Below the pieces are notes generated by a model. It was given only the letters and a program-made list of their open reading frames with translations. It was not told where the DNA came from and made no database searches. A stretch of 64,000 nucleotides of DNA from Candidatus Cacconaster stercorequi. Its GTDB lineage: Bacteria; Bacillota; Clostridia; Oscillospirales; Oscillospiraceae. Shown piece after piece: positions 1-7,853 of this stretch. The number at the start of each line of letters is the position of its first letter. Within the stretch, counting starts at the first letter, position 1. Made by a program: the position numbers and the translations under genes. The DNA is taken from positions 124,001 to 188,000 of the forward strand of contig JAGHUH010000013.1 of assembly GCA_018064925.1 (NCBI GenBank). The letters run 5' to 3'.

Positions 1-679
1 CGTTGGGGAAAAACTCATCGGTATGCTTGAACACGAAATTGGGCACGCCTTTGGACATGATGCCCTTGGTGCCGGGGACGCGCATACCGTAGGCCATTTG
101 ATCCGACCAGCCGTGGTAGGCGCCGCCCATTTTCAGCACATTCTTGTGCCCCGTCTTCAACCGCGCGATGCGCAGCGCGCACATACACGACTCGGTGCCG
201 CTGCCCAGCATCCGGAATTTCTCCACGCTGGGCACCATCTCGCTGATCTTGCGGGCCAGCTTGTACTCATATTCGTGGAACAGACCCGTGGACGGGCCGC
301 AGGTGTTCAAAAGGTCAATGACCGCGTCGCGGATCACCGGATCGTTGCTGCCCAAAATCGTGGGGCCGCCGGCCTGCAGCAGGTCATAGTACCAGTTACC
401 GTCCAGATCGTACAGCTTGGCGCCCTCCGCCTTGGTGATGACAATGGGGAAGGGGTAGTTGAACGCCAGATTGTGCTGCACGCCGCCGGGAATGATCTTC
501 TTTGCCTCGTCGGTCATGGCCTTGGATGCGGCACATTTCTTGTTGAAATAATTGTCCACATAGTCCTTCAACTTTTCGGGACGGATGGAATAGACCGGCT
601 TGCGGATCAACTCATCCAGCTGGCGGGTCACTTCTGCCGCGTCCAGATATTCATCAATTGCAAAACCGTTGTAAGCCAT
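1..679 (-). CDS. Glutamate-1-semialdehyde 2,1-aminomutase-like class III aminotransferase (partial)
   Basis: Only the N-terminal 226 residues are in the window; the 3' end runs off base 1. The start ATG (677-679) follows a strong AAGGAGG site. Seen: the IPGGV motif typical of the HemL N-terminus, and the GSGTESCMCALRIAR and GGAYHGWSD stretches that match the PLP-phosphate binding region of HemL-type class III aminotransferases. The PLP lysine would lie outside the window. There is an N-terminal extension of roughly 50 residues before IPGGV compared with ordinary HemL. Family knowledge: such enzymes move or transfer amino groups using PLP in the cytosol. Without heme genes alongside, a role in another amino acid pathway is equally possible. 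It is separated from the upstream tagD-like gene by a terminator and has its own putative promoter, so it is probably a separate transcription unit. Confidence 0.8.
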   Translation of the reverse strand, partial: MAYNGFAIDEYLDAAEVTRQLDELIRKPVYSIRPEKLKDYVDNYFNKKCAASKAMTDEAKKIIPGGVQHNLAFNYPFPIVITKAEGAKLYDLDGNWYYDLLQAGGPTILGSNDPVIRDAVIDLLNTCGPSTGLFHEYEYKLARKISEMVPSVEKFRMLGSGTESCMCALRIARLKTGHKNVLKMGGAYHGWSDQMAYGMRVPGTKGIMSKGVPNFVFKHTDEFFPN

Positions 680-723
680 AGTAACTCCTCCTTACCGTGA
701 ATGTTAATTCACATCTTGATAAC

Positions 724-752
724 ACGGTATCACGCCCACGGGGGAATGTCAA
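724..752 (-). promoter_or_regulatory. Putative sigma-A promoter for the HemL-like gene
   Basis: On the minus strand a perfect TTGACA (747-752) is followed after 17 bases by TACCGT (724-729), a weak -10 preceded by TGA, giving an extended -10. It lies about 45 bases before the ATG at 679. Confidence 0.45.
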
Positions 753-818
753 GAGAAAGGGAATTTTATCCATATAAAGGTGTAATACCAAGCGGATAGG
801 TGGTGTTTTCGGGTAAAA

Positions 819-852
819 CAGCGCCCTGATTTCGTGGGAAATCAGGGCGCTG
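819..852 (-). terminator. Rho-independent terminator of the ATP-grasp/teichoic operon
   Basis: A perfect 15-bp stem (819-833 with 838-852) has a 4-base loop and is followed on the minus strand by a T-run. It lies 26 bases after the tagD-like stop codon and closes the operon that starts near 7.66 kb. Confidence 0.9.
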
Positions 853-878
853 CTATGGTTTGTAATATGGTGTGCGGC

Positions 879-1274
879 TTATTTCTGCTTGATGTCCTGC
901 TTGATGGCGGTGGTGGAGATATCCGGCGTCCGCTCCAGATAAACCACTTCGGCGCCCTCTTCCTTCAGGAAGTCAAACTTGCCTTCCCAGTCGTTGCCGA
1001 TAACGAAGGTATCAATGTGATATTCGTGGATGTCGGTGCGCTTCTGCTCCCAGCAGGTTTCAGGAATCACCAGATCCACATAGCGGATGGCCTCCAGAAG
1101 CTGCTTGCGCTGCTCGTAGCTGAAATAGCAGGTCTTGTGCTTTTCATTCCAATTAAATTCGTCCGTGGACAGCGCCACGATCAGATAGTCGCCCTGCTCC
1201 TTGGCGCGGCGCAGCAAATTGATATGACCGTAATGCAGCAGGTCAAATGTCCCGTATGTAATGACTCTTTTCAT
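879..1274 (-). CDS. tagD: Glycerol-3-phosphate cytidylyltransferase-like protein
   Basis: A 131-residue nucleotidyltransferase of the TagD/GCT family. Seen: TYGTFDLLHYGH at the N-terminus with the HxGH signature (H14-H17), the WNEKH block, and RTPDISTT near residue 115, matching the RTxxISTT signature of this family. Length fits the usual 125-135 residues. Family function: CTP + sn-glycerol 3-phosphate gives CDP-glycerol + PPi in the cytosol, the activated donor for teichoic-acid-type poly(glycerol phosphate) or related decorations. It is the last gene of the operon, 18 bases after an ATP-grasp gene and downstream of a CDP-glycerol glycerophosphotransferase-like gene, which supports CDP-glycerol as the product. 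A related cytidylyltransferase substrate cannot be excluded from sequence alone. Confidence 0.88.
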   Translation of the reverse strand: MKRVITYGTFDLLHYGHINLLRRAKEQGDYLIVALSTDEFNWNEKHKTCYFSYEQRKQLLEAIRYVDLVIPETCWEQKRTDIHEYHIDTFVIGNDWEGKFDFLKEEGAEVVYLERTPDISTTAIKQDIKQK

Positions 1275-1292
1275 CTTAATCCCTCGGCTTTA

Positions 1293-2540
1293 TTATCTAT
1301 GGCGAAGCTTTTTGTATAGCTCCTTCAGCGCCATCATGGCTCTGGCGCGGGTGCGGAAATATTGATCGACTTTTTTATACGGCTCCGGGTCCGCTTTGTC
1401 CATGAGAAAATGGATGTCGGCATTCTCGATGAGATGCTGGGCTTTTTCCCGGGAGATGTATTTTTCCGTTACATCCTCCAGCAAAATCTTCTCGCTGACA
1501 AATCGCTTTCCGATGCCGTCCAGCTTGCACTCCTCCGGCAGCGGTTTGCCCCACAGCATATAGTCTGCGTACATTCTGGGGAAGTTTACGCCGCTTTTGG
1601 TGATGGCGTAGCCCGAGCCGCCGAAGCGCAGATTGATCTCGCAGAAGCGGATCCCGTCATCCGAGGCAAGGGCGTCCACATCGAACATACCGGTATAGTG
1701 CAGCGTCTCCACAAAGGATTTGAGCTGTCCCATAAACGCCAGGATCTCGGGATCGGATACCACCTCGCCCACGGCCATGATGCCCTTGCGGCTGCCGTGG
1801 CCGCCCTGCACAAATTGCAGGCATCCGTCCGGCAGCAGCACCTTGCCATCCGCGCTCATGCCGAGGATCGCGTACTCTTTTTTGATGTCGATGTAATCCT
1901 CCACCAACAGATCGAGGTCTTTAAATTTTGCTGCCATGGCGCCAACGGCCTTGGCAAGTGCCTCCTGATTGTCACAGCGCTTCAGGTGATCCTTGGAGCC
2001 CATCACCAGCACGGCCGGCTTGAGGAAGCAGGGATAACCAATGCCGGCGGGGATCTCGTATTTGCCGTCGCGGATGGTGATGTCGTGGCTGTCCGCGGCG
2101 GGCAACCCGAAATCCAGAACGAGGTGCTTCTGGGTCTGCTTGTTCATCAGCTCCGCCAGCTTGCCCTGCACGCCATCTACACTACTGAAAAGGTAGTAAT
2201 TTTTCAGGTCATCGTAGTGCTCATCCAGCCACGGAAGCGCCAGATCGTCACACGGGATCAGCAGCGTTTCCCGCTCCGGATCGTAGAGCTCCATCAGAAA
2301 GTCGATGAGATTGTCGGCCTTCCAATCGGTCAGGCACACATGGTAAGCCGCAATGTGGCGGCAGGCTCGCTCCGGATAGGACTTGGCCAGAACCTTCATG
2401 ACCTTGTAGTTCAATTGGATCAGCCGCACCAGCTCGATGTCGTAATCGCCGCCGGCAAGGGAGCGTGCCATGCCAAGGAGATTGTTGTAGTTACGGCTGA
2501 GGACAAGCACGCGCTTCGTATGTTTTTTGGCGTTACTCAT
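1293..2540 (-). CDS. ATP-grasp ligase-like protein (single type-2 module)
   Basis: A 415-residue protein. Start chosen at the ATG at 2540 (MSNAKKHTKRV); the longer open frame upstream merely overlaps the preceding gene. Seen: N-terminal LVLSRNYNNLLGMARSL, the pre-ATP-grasp fold; YPCFLKPAVLVMGSK around residue 175, the ATP-binding lysine strand; DLLVEDYIDI; and FCEINLRFGGSGYAITKSG, which carries the metal-binding E and N. These are hallmarks of carbamoyl-phosphate-synthase-like ATP-grasp enzymes, which join a carboxylate to an amine or thiol through an acyl phosphate. It closely resembles the C-terminal module of the 3688-6264 protein. Its start overlaps the stop of the glycerophosphotransferase gene by 8 bases, so translation is probably coupled. 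The substrate is unknown. Confidence 0.85.
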   Translation of the reverse strand: MSNAKKHTKRVLVLSRNYNNLLGMARSLAGGDYDIELVRLIQLNYKVMKVLAKSYPERACRHIAAYHVCLTDWKADNLIDFLMELYDPERETLLIPCDDLALPWLDEHYDDLKNYYLFSSVDGVQGKLAELMNKQTQKHLVLDFGLPAADSHDITIRDGKYEIPAGIGYPCFLKPAVLVMGSKDHLKRCDNQEALAKAVGAMAAKFKDLDLLVEDYIDIKKEYAILGMSADGKVLLPDGCLQFVQGGHGSRKGIMAVGEVVSDPEILAFMGQLKSFVETLHYTGMFDVDALASDDGIRFCEINLRFGGSGYAITKSGVNFPRMYADYMLWGKPLPEECKLDGIGKRFVSEKILLEDVTEKYISREKAQHLIENADIHFLMDKADPEPYKKVDQYFRTRARAMMALKELYKKLRHR

Positions 2541-3669
2541 AGCGTTCACCTGCCTGTGATGACAGCAAGGATAGGATAAAATTACACAGCTGCTCCGTGC
2601 AGTGATCCATGTTGATCTCCAGATATTTCCGTTTAAACGCGGCAAGTGCATGTTTGTCGTAGGGTCTTGCCAGAGCGGCAAACAGCTCTTCCTCCGTGAC
2701 GCAGACATAGTCCCGGATCGCCTCATCGTACATATCGACATTCAGACCGTTGTTCACGGAATATTTGTCGATATCAGGCTGGAAGATGTACAGCTCCCGG
2801 TCGATGATGGCAGCTTCAAAGGAAATGGCAGAGTAGTCTGTGACCACCTTCTGACTGACCTTCATCCAATCCAGAGAGGAAAATTCGGCGTCCACGATGG
2901 CGCCGGCCTTTTCCGCCCAGGAATAGTCGGCGGTGTCCAGAAAATGCTTTTTGATGATCAAATTCATCTCACCGAAGGGGAAGCCGGCCACCAGCTTTTC
3001 CATGCCCAGGGCGGCGTTTTTCCGGAAGGTGGGTACATAGAGGACATTCACCTTGTCCTGTACACCCGGATACCGGGCATAGAGCCGACGGCACATCTCC
3101 TCGTCCGGCGCTTTGATAAAATCAATGCGGGGAAGACCCAGATACACCAGCTTTTCCTCTGGGGTGCGGAACGCTTCGGCAAAGAATTTTCCGGTGACAT
3201 GGCTGGGCGCCAGAACATAGTCGTAGTTCCGGTGCATTTTCATAGCCTCCGCTACATCGGCGGAATGGCCGTCGGGGTTGTCGATGTTCTGCCAGCCGAA
3301 TTTCTTCACCGCACCCAGCGCGTGCCACATCTGCACAATGCGCTGCCCCTTTTTCCTGGGTAGAACGGAGGCCGGAATGCAGTAGCCGTCCAGCACCACC
3401 ACCCGGGAGGTGGCGATGTGGTAAACCTGCTTCAGCATCTGACCGCAGTATGACAGGGCACCACCAAAACTCTTTTGCAGCGTTTTGGTCAGCACAACTG
3501 TCTGCACGCCGTGACTTTGCAGACACCCATCCAGCATCCGAATATCCAGCGTGGGCGTATCGGACTGCCGGCTGATAATGGCCACCTTTTCCCGCAGGGG
3601 AAGAGGTCGGAACGGCAGATTGACCACGCGCAGCGCACCGGCTGCGATCTTTACCAAAAACTTACGCAT
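2533..3669 (-). CDS. CDP-glycerol glycerophosphotransferase-like protein (TagB/TagF family)
   Basis: A 378-residue protein of the CDP-glycerol:poly(glycerophosphate) glycerophosphotransferase family. Seen: the conserved stretches QMWHALGAVKKFGW (about residue 112), YVLAPSHVTGKFFAEAF, YLGLPRID, NVLYVPTFR (about 210) and VVTDYSAISFEA (about 280), arranged as in TagB/TagF. Family function: transfer of glycerol phosphate from CDP-glycerol to a lipid-linked saccharide or a growing chain at the cytosolic face of the membrane. The N-terminus is basic and amphipathic, without an obvious TM, as in this peripheral-membrane family. It sits between ATP-grasp genes and overlaps the next one by 8 bases. 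Primase versus polymerase activity cannot be decided; its size (no N-terminal extension as in TagF) favours a TagB-like or single-domain enzyme. Confidence 0.88.
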   Translation of the reverse strand: MRKFLVKIAAGALRVVNLPFRPLPLREKVAIISRQSDTPTLDIRMLDGCLQSHGVQTVVLTKTLQKSFGGALSYCGQMLKQVYHIATSRVVVLDGYCIPASVLPRKKGQRIVQMWHALGAVKKFGWQNIDNPDGHSADVAEAMKMHRNYDYVLAPSHVTGKFFAEAFRTPEEKLVYLGLPRIDFIKAPDEEMCRRLYARYPGVQDKVNVLYVPTFRKNAALGMEKLVAGFPFGEMNLIIKKHFLDTADYSWAEKAGAIVDAEFSSLDWMKVSQKVVTDYSAISFEAAIIDRELYIFQPDIDKYSVNNGLNVDMYDEAIRDYVCVTEEELFAALARPYDKHALAAFKRKYLEINMDHCTEQLCNFILSLLSSQAGERYE

Positions 3670-3687
3670 TGCGGACTCCTACTTTTC

Positions 3688-6264
3688 TCAACGCTTGATT
3701 TTGCGAATGACCTTATCGGCGGTTCCTTCCGCTTCATCTCTTATGCGTCTGGCACCGGCCACCGAATAGAACTTCTTGAAATGCTCATAGGGCTTCGGGT
3801 CAAGGACATCACGGATGAAGCAGATGTCAGCCGAATCCAGAATTTTCTGCAGCTTCTCCATGGACAATCTGCCGGTGGCATACTCGTCGATGAGCACCTT
3901 TTCGCTGACAAAGGTCTGGCCGGTTTTGCTGAGCTTGCAGTTCATATCAATGGGCTTGCCCTGCAGCATATAGTCAGCAAACATACCGGGCAGGTTGACG
4001 CCGCACTTGGTCACGGCATAGCCGGATGCACCGTAGCGCAGATTGACCTCCACGAAATACATGGTGCCGTCCAGTGCCTGAACAAGGTCGATGTCATAAA
4101 GACCGTTATACTGCAACTGCTCCATGAAGTGGATCAGCTTGTCGATGAGTTCCTTCCAATACGGCTCACAGGGCAGCATTCTGCCCACAACGGCTACACC
4201 GCGATGCTCCGCCTGACCGCCCTCCTCGGCCACGAAGAAGCCGGGACCCACGACACCGTCCGGCGTGCTCAGACCCAGCAGAGAGAACTCACGGCGGATC
4301 TCCACATAGTCCTCCACCAGCATCTCAACTTCCTTGCTGCGGGAGAGCTTGATCAATGCCTTTTCCAGCTCCTCGCGGCTGTTGCAGCGCTGCATTTTGC
4401 TCTTGGCGCTGTTTTTGCTGACATTGGGCTTGATGAAGCACGGATAATTGACGGTATCGGGAATATCAAATTCGCCCTTATAGGCGGTAATGACGCAGCT
4501 GTTCAGAATGGGCAGTCCGGCCTGCCGTGCCAGCTCCTTCTGTACGCCCTTTTCCATCAAACGGTTGATGGCACCCTGCTCGCACCGTACACTGGGCATG
4601 AGATAGTATTTGCTGAGCTCGTCATAATTCTCGTCAATCACGCTGGCAGCCAGGTCGCAGGCAGGAATCAGCAGCATTTTGCTGTTGCGGTCTGCCAGCT
4701 GGATGAGTCGCTCGACATAGCGCTGGGTTTCTCTTTCTGCCACGCAGATATAGAATGCCTTCACATAGCGGCTGTAAGCGTCAGGCTGGAGCCGCTTCAT
4801 GATATTCGTCGGCTTGGGGCGCGTCTGGAACATACGCAGGATCTCTACCTCGTAGCCGGCTTCACCCAGAGATTTGGCCATGCACAAATTGGAGCAGTAG
4901 TTGCGGCCCATGACCATCACGCGGGGCTTGGAGGCATCCGCATGGCGCTGATTGGCCGCTTTTGTCTGTGGATAGTGCAAGGCCAGATGCTTTGCCTGAC
5001 GCAGGGGCGGTTTTACGACATCCAGCGCGTCTTTAACAGTTTGGGTGGCTGTCGTTTTCGCAGAGAGTATCTTCATTTTGCGCGCTTTCGCCTGAATGCT
5101 CCGGGCGAAAATCTCACCGGGGGCAGGGTCATCCTCACTGGTCAGCAGCGTGATGTCAGCGTTTGCGATGCACGCATCCAGTTCATCTTTTGTCATGAAG
5201 CCGTGCAGATAATCTTCCCATGCGATTTTTTCATAGATAAACTGCTTGCCGTAGGATGTTACGCGCTCCTCTTCAGGGGTGTGCCCCTCACCGAGAGCTT
5301 CCTTGACAAACAGAGCGGGCAGATTGACACCGCTCTTGAAGTAGGAGTAGTTCGGGCCGCCGCTGCGCAGGTTGACCTCGTTAAAATAGATCTTATCCCC
5401 GACGATATTCAGCTCCATATCGAACATACCTGTATAGCGGAACTGTCGGAGCATATCGACAATGCCGCGCCGTACGCTCTCGTCCAGCTCCTCAAAGGGA
5501 GCGACACGACCGGCCAGCGTGACGCCCTTTTCATATTGCGCCACATTGGTTTTGCGGATAATGGCGGGAATGATGATCTGCTGATCCAGACAGACGCCGC
5601 CCAGGTCGATCTCGTTGTCGATGTTCAGGAATTCCTGCACCAAGACCTGACGATTGGCAAACTTATTGCGCAGCTTGGCCAGATGCGCAAACAGCTCCGC
5701 CTTGTTTTCACACTTTGCCATCTCGCGCTTGTAGCCGGTGACGCTTTCGATGGGCTTGACAAAGCAGGGATATACCATATCCTCGGGAATCTCCACGCCC
5801 TTTTCCAGAGAGATGATCCATTCCTGCGGGGTCAGCAGACCGGCCTTGCGGGCCATCTCGCCCTGAATGGTCTTGTCCATCAGACGCGTAATGGAGCCGT
5901 CACCACCACCGAGTACGGAGGGCATGATGAAGATATCCTCCAGAAGGTTTCTGTACTGATCCATGATAGATGCGGTATAGTCGTCCGTAGGGAACAGAAC
6001 GATCTTTTCATCAGACATTCCCGCATATTTCAACAGTTCCAGCACAAGCTCCGTATCCTGTCCGCCGCCGACCTTTTTGGATACGACCTCAACGGATTTG
6101 CGGATATATTTACTTGCTGCGGCGATCTCAGAGGTGCCGGCTTTGTGGGCACTGGCCACCAGATCCACCGTATATCCGGCGGCACCCAATGAACGGATAA
6201 CACTCAGACCGGTGGAATAGTTTCTTGAAAGAACGACAACCGTTTGCTCTTTTTTATTCTCCAT
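3688..6264 (-). CDS. Fused double ATP-grasp protein (type-1 + type-2 modules)
   Basis: An 858-residue protein with two full ATP-grasp modules. Start at the ATG at 6264 (MENKKEQ), with AAGGATGG upstream; an in-frame ATG lies 12 bases earlier. Module 1 (about 1-400): VVLSRNYSTGLSVIRSLG, YPCFVKPIESVTG, VLVQEFLNIDNEIDL, FNEVNLRSGGPNYSYF. Module 2 (about 435-850): VMVMGRNYCSNLCMAKSLG, YPCFIKPNVSKNSAKS, MLVEDYVEIRREFSL, FVEVNLRYGASGYAV. A basic linker joins them. Module 1 resembles the 6340-7551 protein and module 2 resembles the 1293-2540 protein, so the fusion links the two types found singly on either side. Both modules keep the ATP/metal residues and both are probably active ATP-dependent carboxylate ligases. 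Substrates are unknown. The neighbours suggest modification of a glycerol-phosphate polymer or its precursor. Confidence 0.85.
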   Translation of the reverse strand: MENKKEQTVVVLSRNYSTGLSVIRSLGAAGYTVDLVASAHKAGTSEIAAASKYIRKSVEVVSKKVGGGQDTELVLELLKYAGMSDEKIVLFPTDDYTASIMDQYRNLLEDIFIMPSVLGGGDGSITRLMDKTIQGEMARKAGLLTPQEWIISLEKGVEIPEDMVYPCFVKPIESVTGYKREMAKCENKAELFAHLAKLRNKFANRQVLVQEFLNIDNEIDLGGVCLDQQIIIPAIIRKTNVAQYEKGVTLAGRVAPFEELDESVRRGIVDMLRQFRYTGMFDMELNIVGDKIYFNEVNLRSGGPNYSYFKSGVNLPALFVKEALGEGHTPEEERVTSYGKQFIYEKIAWEDYLHGFMTKDELDACIANADITLLTSEDDPAPGEIFARSIQAKARKMKILSAKTTATQTVKDALDVVKPPLRQAKHLALHYPQTKAANQRHADASKPRVMVMGRNYCSNLCMAKSLGEAGYEVEILRMFQTRPKPTNIMKRLQPDAYSRYVKAFYICVAERETQRYVERLIQLADRNSKMLLIPACDLAASVIDENYDELSKYYLMPSVRCEQGAINRLMEKGVQKELARQAGLPILNSCVITAYKGEFDIPDTVNYPCFIKPNVSKNSAKSKMQRCNSREELEKALIKLSRSKEVEMLVEDYVEIRREFSLLGLSTPDGVVGPGFFVAEEGGQAEHRGVAVVGRMLPCEPYWKELIDKLIHFMEQLQYNGLYDIDLVQALDGTMYFVEVNLRYGASGYAVTKCGVNLPGMFADYMLQGKPIDMNCKLSKTGQTFVSEKVLIDEYATGRLSMEKLQKILDSADICFIRDVLDPKPYEHFKKFYSVAGARRIRDEAEGTADKVIRKIKR

Positions 6265-6339
6265 TTTTCTTACCATCCTTGATGCTTACAATTTTGCGAT
6301 GTACAGATTGCGTTTTTTTCAACAGGAACGGCGTAACAT

Positions 6340-7551
6340 TTATGCCCTTCCCAGCAGGGATCTCGCGTGATGTTTTAACGCGCTCAAGCGAATGCGGCGC
6401 TGGAAGCATCTGCCCGGCTGCGGATCCTCCTGATTGGCCAGGAGGGTGAAATCCGCCTCTGCGATCAGACGCTCCAACTCCTGACGGGTGATGAAAGCGT
6501 GAATATATTCCTCCCATGCGGCTTTCTCGTAAACGAATTTTTTGCCGAAAACCGCCATCTTCTCGTCCTCAGGTTTGTGGCGGACGCCCAGAAGCTCACC
6601 CACAAGGAGTGCCGGCAGATTGACACCGCTGAGGAAATAGGAATAGCTGGGACCACCGCTGCGGAAATTGACCTCGTTAAAATAGATCTTTCCGCGGCAG
6701 AGGATCAGCTCCATGTCCACCATGCCGGTAAAGTGAAAGCGGCGGAGCATATCCGTAATCGGCGCCATTGCGTCGCCCAGAATATCCGCGGGCATCATTT
6801 TTCCTGCAATGGTGACACCCCGTTCGTACTGCGAAACCAGCGACTTTTCAATGACCGCCGGAATGATGATCTCCTGATCCAGACACACGCCGGACAGGTC
6901 ATATTCCTTTTCAATTTCCAGATACTCCTGCACCAGCACCGAGCGGTCACGGAAAAAGCGCTGCATCTGCGTAAGATGCGCCGTCAGCGCGGCGGCATCA
7001 GCGCACCGCGCCATTTCAAACTTGCGTCCGGTGATGCTCTGCAGCGGCTTGACGAAGCAGGGATAGACCATATCATCGGGGATACAGATTTCGGAACGCA
7101 GGTCAATGACCCATTCCAACGGCGCGTTTAACCCGGCGCTGCGTGCCATATTGCCCTGCAGCGTCTTGTCCATGGCATCTACCGTATTTAACCCGTCGGC
7201 GCGGATTTCAGGCATGAGGAAATGCTCCTTCAGCAGTTCCTGATTTTTTGCCACCACGGATGCGGTAAAATCATCTGCCGGAAAGAGAACCATCGGTTCA
7301 CGATGCGTTTGGGCATACTGCGCCAAAGCCTCCATCAGCTCGCAGCCGGAGCCGTCCTGAATGCCGGATGCCGGAACCTCCACCGCATGGTGCACATACT
7401 TGCTGCACGAGGCGATGATGCTGCGCCCCTTTTTCATTGTGCTTGCAATCAGATCCACAGTATATCCCGCGGCACCCAGCGAACGAATCACGCCAAGACC
7501 GGTGGAATAATTCCGCGACAGAACGATAACAAGCGGCTTTAGATTATCCAA
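6340..7551 (-). CDS. ATP-grasp ligase-like protein (single type-1 module)
   Basis: A 403-residue protein, first gene of the operon. Start chosen at TTG 7551 (MDNLKPLVIVLSRNYSTG): it has AAGGTG six bases upstream and aligns with the MENKKEQ start of the next gene; a GTG at 7578 is in frame but has no ribosome site. Seen: the LSRNYSTGLGVIRSLG N-terminal fold, YPCFVKPLQSITG, VLVQEYLEIEKEYDLSG, and FNEVNFRSGGPSYSYF with the metal-binding E and N. These are ATP-grasp features of the carbamoyl-phosphate-synthase-like ligases. The C-terminal 20 residues are strongly basic (RRIRLSALKHHARSLLGR), perhaps for membrane or nucleic-acid contact. About 75 bases separate it from the double-module gene. The substrate is unknown. 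Confidence 0.83.
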   Translation of the reverse strand: MDNLKPLVIVLSRNYSTGLGVIRSLGAAGYTVDLIASTMKKGRSIIASCSKYVHHAVEVPASGIQDGSGCELMEALAQYAQTHREPMVLFPADDFTASVVAKNQELLKEHFLMPEIRADGLNTVDAMDKTLQGNMARSAGLNAPLEWVIDLRSEICIPDDMVYPCFVKPLQSITGRKFEMARCADAAALTAHLTQMQRFFRDRSVLVQEYLEIEKEYDLSGVCLDQEIIIPAVIEKSLVSQYERGVTIAGKMMPADILGDAMAPITDMLRRFHFTGMVDMELILCRGKIYFNEVNFRSGGPSYSYFLSGVNLPALLVGELLGVRHKPEDEKMAVFGKKFVYEKAAWEEYIHAFITRQELERLIAEADFTLLANQEDPQPGRCFQRRIRLSALKHHARSLLGRA

Positions 7552-7665
7552 AATGATCACCTTATCAATAGATTCCACAGCGCCGGAGAATAGCCGTTAA
7601 GTGAATAGTCCCGCACGCGGCGAAAGACTGATTTTTACATAATACGACCTATATATACAGAATAA

Positions 7666-7694
7666 ATTATATGATATCACCTGCTAATTGTCAA
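7666..7694 (-). promoter_or_regulatory. Consensus sigma-A promoter of the ATP-grasp/teichoic operon
   Basis: On the minus strand a perfect TTGACA (7689-7694), a 17-base spacer and a perfect TATAAT (7666-7671). The predicted transcript has a leader of about 105 bases before TTG 7551. The 13-mer ATCGTTTGACAAT around the -35 is repeated exactly in the promoter at 20376-20404. Confidence 0.85.
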
Positions 7695-7784
7695 ACGATA
7701 TTGTTATAATTGCCAAATATGTTGCGCGGGCAAAAGATGGAAAAGATTGGATTTCAAACAGGGGGGCGCATGACGGATCTGCCG

Positions 7785-7821
7785 AAAAAACCCGCGATCC
7801 CATAGGCGGCGGGATCGCGGG
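7785..7821 (-). terminator. Rho-independent terminator after the flavodoxin-ferredoxin fusion gene
   Basis: An 11-bp GC-rich stem (7791-7801 with 7811-7821) is followed on the minus strand by six T (7785-7790), 33 bases past the stop codon at 7854. The rest of 7552-7853 holds only the operon promoter; no gene is seen. Confidence 0.88.
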
Positions 7822-7853
7822 GAGGAATGTCTGCTATGTAACTGAAGCGGCGC

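Noticed and set aside
834..3769. Long plus-strand open frames opposite the ATP-grasp and teichoic-type genes
   Set aside because: They are antisense shadows of minus-strand genes with clear conserved motifs; no ribosome sites or known domains.
3475..6192. A 905-codon plus-strand frame opposite the double ATP-grasp gene
   Set aside because: Its length results from codon bias of the sense gene; the product has no recognisable domain and the minus-strand gene is unmistakable.
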